The notes under the pieces: generated by a model
Seen by the model: only the letters and a program-made list of their open reading frames with translations
Database searches by the model: none
Told to the model about the DNA's origin: nothing
Position numbers and translations under genes: made by a program
NCBI GenBank assembly: GCA_013076295.1
Contig: RQOL01000855.1
Span: forward strand, 3,224,001 to 3,288,000
Source of the DNA: Sanderia malayensis
Lineage: Eukaryota; Cnidaria; Scyphozoa; Semaeostomeae; Pelagiidae
Length of the DNA: 64,000 nt
Reading direction: 5' to 3'
Shown here: positions 61,101 through 64,000 of the stretch, in pieces
How positions within the stretch are numbered: position 1 is the first letter of the stretch
Layout of the letters: each line of letters starts with the position of its first letter

Positions 61101-63918
61101 CATCCTATCAACCCTGACTGAAAGAATTGTTGTAAGAAAACGTCGAACTCTATAACGGAGCATAGATATGCACAATACAAAACAAGTAGGGCCTTCAAAT
61201 ATCTTCAATAACGTTTAACAATGCAGCCTAGAACAATAAAAGATCGCTCAGAGCCACACAAGACGACAGCCAACATAGACCAAGCAACACGACAAAGGAC
61301 AGATCATTGTGAAGGCAGTGGGCATTATTTATCGATACTTAATTCATAGGTTTCACATGAAGACGTCACTCGTACCTGTATGGAAAGCGTGACCATTGGC
61401 AGTTTTGTTCGTCTGTACCATCGCCACAATCGTCTGTGTAATCGCACCGTCTTGTGTAGGCGACGCATGCGCGTGATATGGGACATGTGAACTGACTGCA
61501 CCAAGACGCTGCAGTTGGCAAAGCACAATTCGAAAATGATATGTCATCAATGGCGATATCACCTCTGGTGCTGTACGATCTTTCCGCTTCTATTTTCATC
61601 GTGTATGGAGACGCTCTTCGCATAACGTATACGGTAGCCTGTTGCCATTGATTTCCTAATGAAAAGCACCAAATGTAAATCAACAAGTCAAAATAGAACA
61701 CTTAACAAATACCTTATCAGCTTAAAGAAGCAAGAAATTAAGCAATGCAATGTTTCGTCTTGCAGTGGTCTCTAAAACTGACCAAAATCCCTGAAAATTT
61801 GTTATAAAAACTCGCACAATAGCAAACAGATAGGCAACCAAGGCACTGTTCATCAGTTTTTACTCAAGACAAGCACAAATGAATAACGTTTTAAATTCAC
61901 GACGACGACGCAAAACTTGTGCATTCAAACACACACGTCAATACTTCAAGGAATGATGTTTTTTTAAAATCTTCAAATAACTAATAGCATGACAGAAAGT
62001 TACTGAGAAAGAGCTTACCTTGATTTCCACTCTTTTCAAACAACAGTGTGTGTCGGCTTCCGACTTTGATATAGACTCTAAGATCACCAATTCCAGTGCC
62101 GTACATGTGATACCAGAAGTTCATTTGACACGTGGCTGCAGCTTGTTTCATATTCGGGCTTTCCAGTGTTGCCAGACTGTACGATGTGCCTGATGATGCC
62201 TCTACGTACATGTAGTAGCCATTGGCATTACCTTTTGAATAATAACAATGCAAAATGTGACGGTATTGTAACGTATGGTGGTTTTCTAAATATCGTATTA
62301 CGAAACATGCAATTAAATCTCTCAATCTAAGACCTCAATGAAGAGAGAAATTTGTACAAGACAAAGAACGTTTGGGAAATTATTAAACAATGAAGCTTCA
62401 CATAATGGACACATGCTAAAATTAATGCATTCGATAGGGAAATTTCAGCATAAAAATAATTATCAGTTGTAAAGAGGTGTTGATTAAACAGGATTACAGA
62501 GTATTGCCGTGTCCAATAGAAGGGGTTGATTCTAGTTAAAGAGCGCCTGAGTAGCCATGGTACAAAGAAAGAGTTTTCACACGACAGCTAAAAGCAGCAG
62601 GCATACCTCTAGTGTGGTCAACTGTTGGGCCAGTGTTCACAGTAGCAGTTGATCCTTGTGCCCGCTTCCAATCGAATGTGCCTGTGCTGACTTCATTCCA
62701 CTTACAGATACCTGAAATTGCAGTGAACATGAGATTAAGAACTAGTTCCTTATACAAACAATGCTTGCTTTTAGCTTGAAAACACAATACACCATTGTGC
62801 GATGACATCTGATGAAATCAAACTCATGATAAGAGCAGTAAATACACCATTGCATGACAATTCGCTTGAAAATCTGACGGAGAGAGATAGCACAGGGATA
62901 TCGTACCACTTTCGAAGTTGCAAGCACCGCAATTTGCCTCGTCAGTATTGTCATTTTGCCCACAGTCGTTGACAAAGTCACAGATTTTGTTGGCTGGCAC
63001 GCATCTTGAAGTAGTGTTGCATCTTACGGCGCACGGATTTGGAGAAGGTGACGGTGTTGGTGCTAAAAGAAAACAAAAAATGTTATCATATTGCATAAAC
63101 CTTGAACAAGTAATAACATCCAGGACGCATATTTTGAAGGGAGTTGTTTCATGATTCCCCTCCTCAAATGATGTCAACGTTGCAAGATAGCTGCTACGTT
63201 AACAACTAAACTTAACTAACTATCATTACTAAATCATTAGTTGAAGAAGGTGTGCAATAGAGGGTGTGGGTGTGCAATAGAGTAAGATCAGTAAAAAGAA
63301 TAATGTCAATAAATAAAGTGATGGTAAACTCCATACTTGGACAACGTCCTGGCGTCACACTGATATCATCGATGGCAATATCCCCTGTATAGGATGATCC
63401 AATGGAGCCCTCGAATACGATCTAAAATGCAACAACACGATCAATAACACAAACTCTCTAAAATACACTAACATACTCTCAAGACAGTAAATAACCATCT
63501 CCTAGTGACAGAACCGAATAGACAATGCTGCCCCATTTATTGAAGAGAGTAGACAATCCCATCGTGTCTAAAGGTATTTAAACAATAACACAATATCTTG
63601 CCACAAACTCAAGATGACGAACAGAACTCAGCCATACCTGGAAGTCATAGCTTTGACTGACAGTGACTTGAACCCAATGCCATGCGTCCTTGTGATTTCC
63701 AGTTTCACTCCAGTGATTCCTGTAATAATACCTGCCTCTTGACCAGGAAGTCTTGTACCTCGATTCCAAGATAAGTTTCCCGGTGGTCATGCCGTTCATG
63801 TGGTACCAAAACGAGACACACCAATTGTACTGTGGATTGACTTTGAAAACCTCGCTGGCAATATGTGCGTAGTCTCCCCTCTTGCGTGGCGCTGATGCCT
63901 CAATGTACATGTAGTGGC
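47911..63918 (-). CDS. Giant MAM/LDLa single-pass receptor (5' end outside window)
   Basis: Partial gene; the first exon seen opens in mid-codon. Exons: 63918-63638, 63421-63337, 63062-62907, 62711-62607, 62231-62019, 61655-61376, 60949-60816, 60655-60378, 58365-58116, 57896-57741, 57484-57239, 56999-56863, 56625-56430, 56217-55993, 55732-55510, 55301-55069, 54750-54479, 54236-54013, 53757-53624, 53336-53053, 52880-52778, 52464-52186, 51813-51622, 51451-51271, 51101-50857, 50459-50181, 49738-49511, 49269-49231, 49124-49034, 48786-48721, 48558-48480, 48294-48241, 48000-47911. They join in frame to about 2011 aa: nine MAM domains (GYYMYVEAS...FWYHMYG...GDIAIDDI) alternating with nine LDL-receptor class A modules (C-D-x-x-x-D-C-x-D-G-S-D-E), a short Gly/Ser linker, one membrane helix and a cytoplasmic tail with two NPxY motifs (NPVY, NPLY). 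The layout recalls the vertebrate MAM/LDLa endocytic proteins MALRD1 and MAMDC4. An endocytic or adhesion receptor is the likely role; ligand unknown. Confidence 0.93.
58532..59098 (-). mobile_element. 2A-peptide plus OTU-like coding fragment of a mobile element
   Basis: A 188-aa frame inside the intron between receptor exons 60655-60378 and 58365-58116. Residues 70-86 read as a hydrophobic run followed by [10 protein letters not shown], a full match to the 2A 'self-cleaving' consensus D-V/I-E-x-N-P-G-P. About 55 residues later comes [17 protein letters not shown], the start of an OTU cysteine-protease-like domain (consensus GDGNC-F-AL), but the catalytic Cys is Arg. The frame then loses similarity, so the fragment is truncated or shifted. 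2A peptides at the start of ORFs are known in animal non-LTR retrotransposons, and OTU domains occur in several animal mobile elements. No reverse transcriptase or transposase is visible nearby. Confidence 0.7.
58841..58864 (-). other. 2A ribosome-skipping motif (DVEMNPGP)
   Basis: Residues 79-86 of the fragment at 58532-59098. All invariant positions of the 2A consensus are present, and the upstream LLLVLLSG matches the usual hydrophobic lead-in. Activity is not shown. Confidence 0.75.
59391..59808. mobile_element. TIR element, TACAC/TTTCTTA family, copy 3
   Basis: About 418 bp with a left end of TACACGC, a T-run and ATAAGGAACC, and the reverse complement at the right (ending AAAAAGCGTGTA); about 27 bp of terminal inverted repeat. 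The interior repeats AAGGAACTTTT, the complement-strand version of the motif in copies 1 and 2. Confidence 0.75.
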
Positions 63919-64000
63919 CTAAAGAATAAGAGGGTTACATGCAGATATCAGAATGAAAAGAAGGCAACCAGGAAGGAGAAACTATAAAAAGAGCGAATAT

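Overview
The window is nuclear DNA of an animal. Its genes are split by many short GT-AG introns, the sequence is AT-rich, and several families are metazoan (canonical IKK, FANCB, a GABA-B-like class C receptor, MAM/LDLa and calcium-binding EGF proteins, Ras). The mix of compact introns, many small inverted-repeat elements, a 2A-peptide mobile element and bacterial-looking polysaccharide lyases suggests a marine invertebrate, perhaps a sponge. That placement is inference; nothing in the window proves the taxon.

Layout: 1-4472 has no gene I can support. 4473-12498 (+) is a 26-exon IKK alpha/beta-type kinase (782 aa by joined exons). 13.9-18.9 kb is a tandem duplication carrying two intronless family-6 polysaccharide lyase genes (14216-15466 and 16752-18197, +) and the decayed start of a third unit. 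19973-28482 (-) is a 17-exon GABA-B-like receptor (913 aa). 28.5-34.2 kb is mostly intergenic with repeats. 34193-36856 (+) is a small membrane protein with eight EGF domains. 38625-40803 (-) is Ras (192 aa, CAAX box CVLL). 41449-46813 (-) is FANCB (899 aa). 47911-63918 (-) is the 3' part of a very large MAM/LDLa receptor (33 exons, more than 2000 aa) whose 5' end lies beyond the right edge.

The last three genes run head-to-tail on the minus strand, but nothing suggests a shared pathway. Exon models were checked by reading-frame continuity: each intact model sums to a whole number of codons, and introns follow GT-AG.

Repeats are abundant: at least four families of short terminal-inverted-repeat elements, tRNA-like SINE relics, a non-LTR retrotransposon tail, telomere-like tracts, a perfect 20-bp hairpin, and a minus-strand 2A/OTU-coding fragment inside an intron of the MAM gene. 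The most interesting items are the lyase pair (frameshifts at opposite ends, mosaic divergence), the 2A/OTU fragment, and an in-frame exact 51-bp duplication in an IKK exon.
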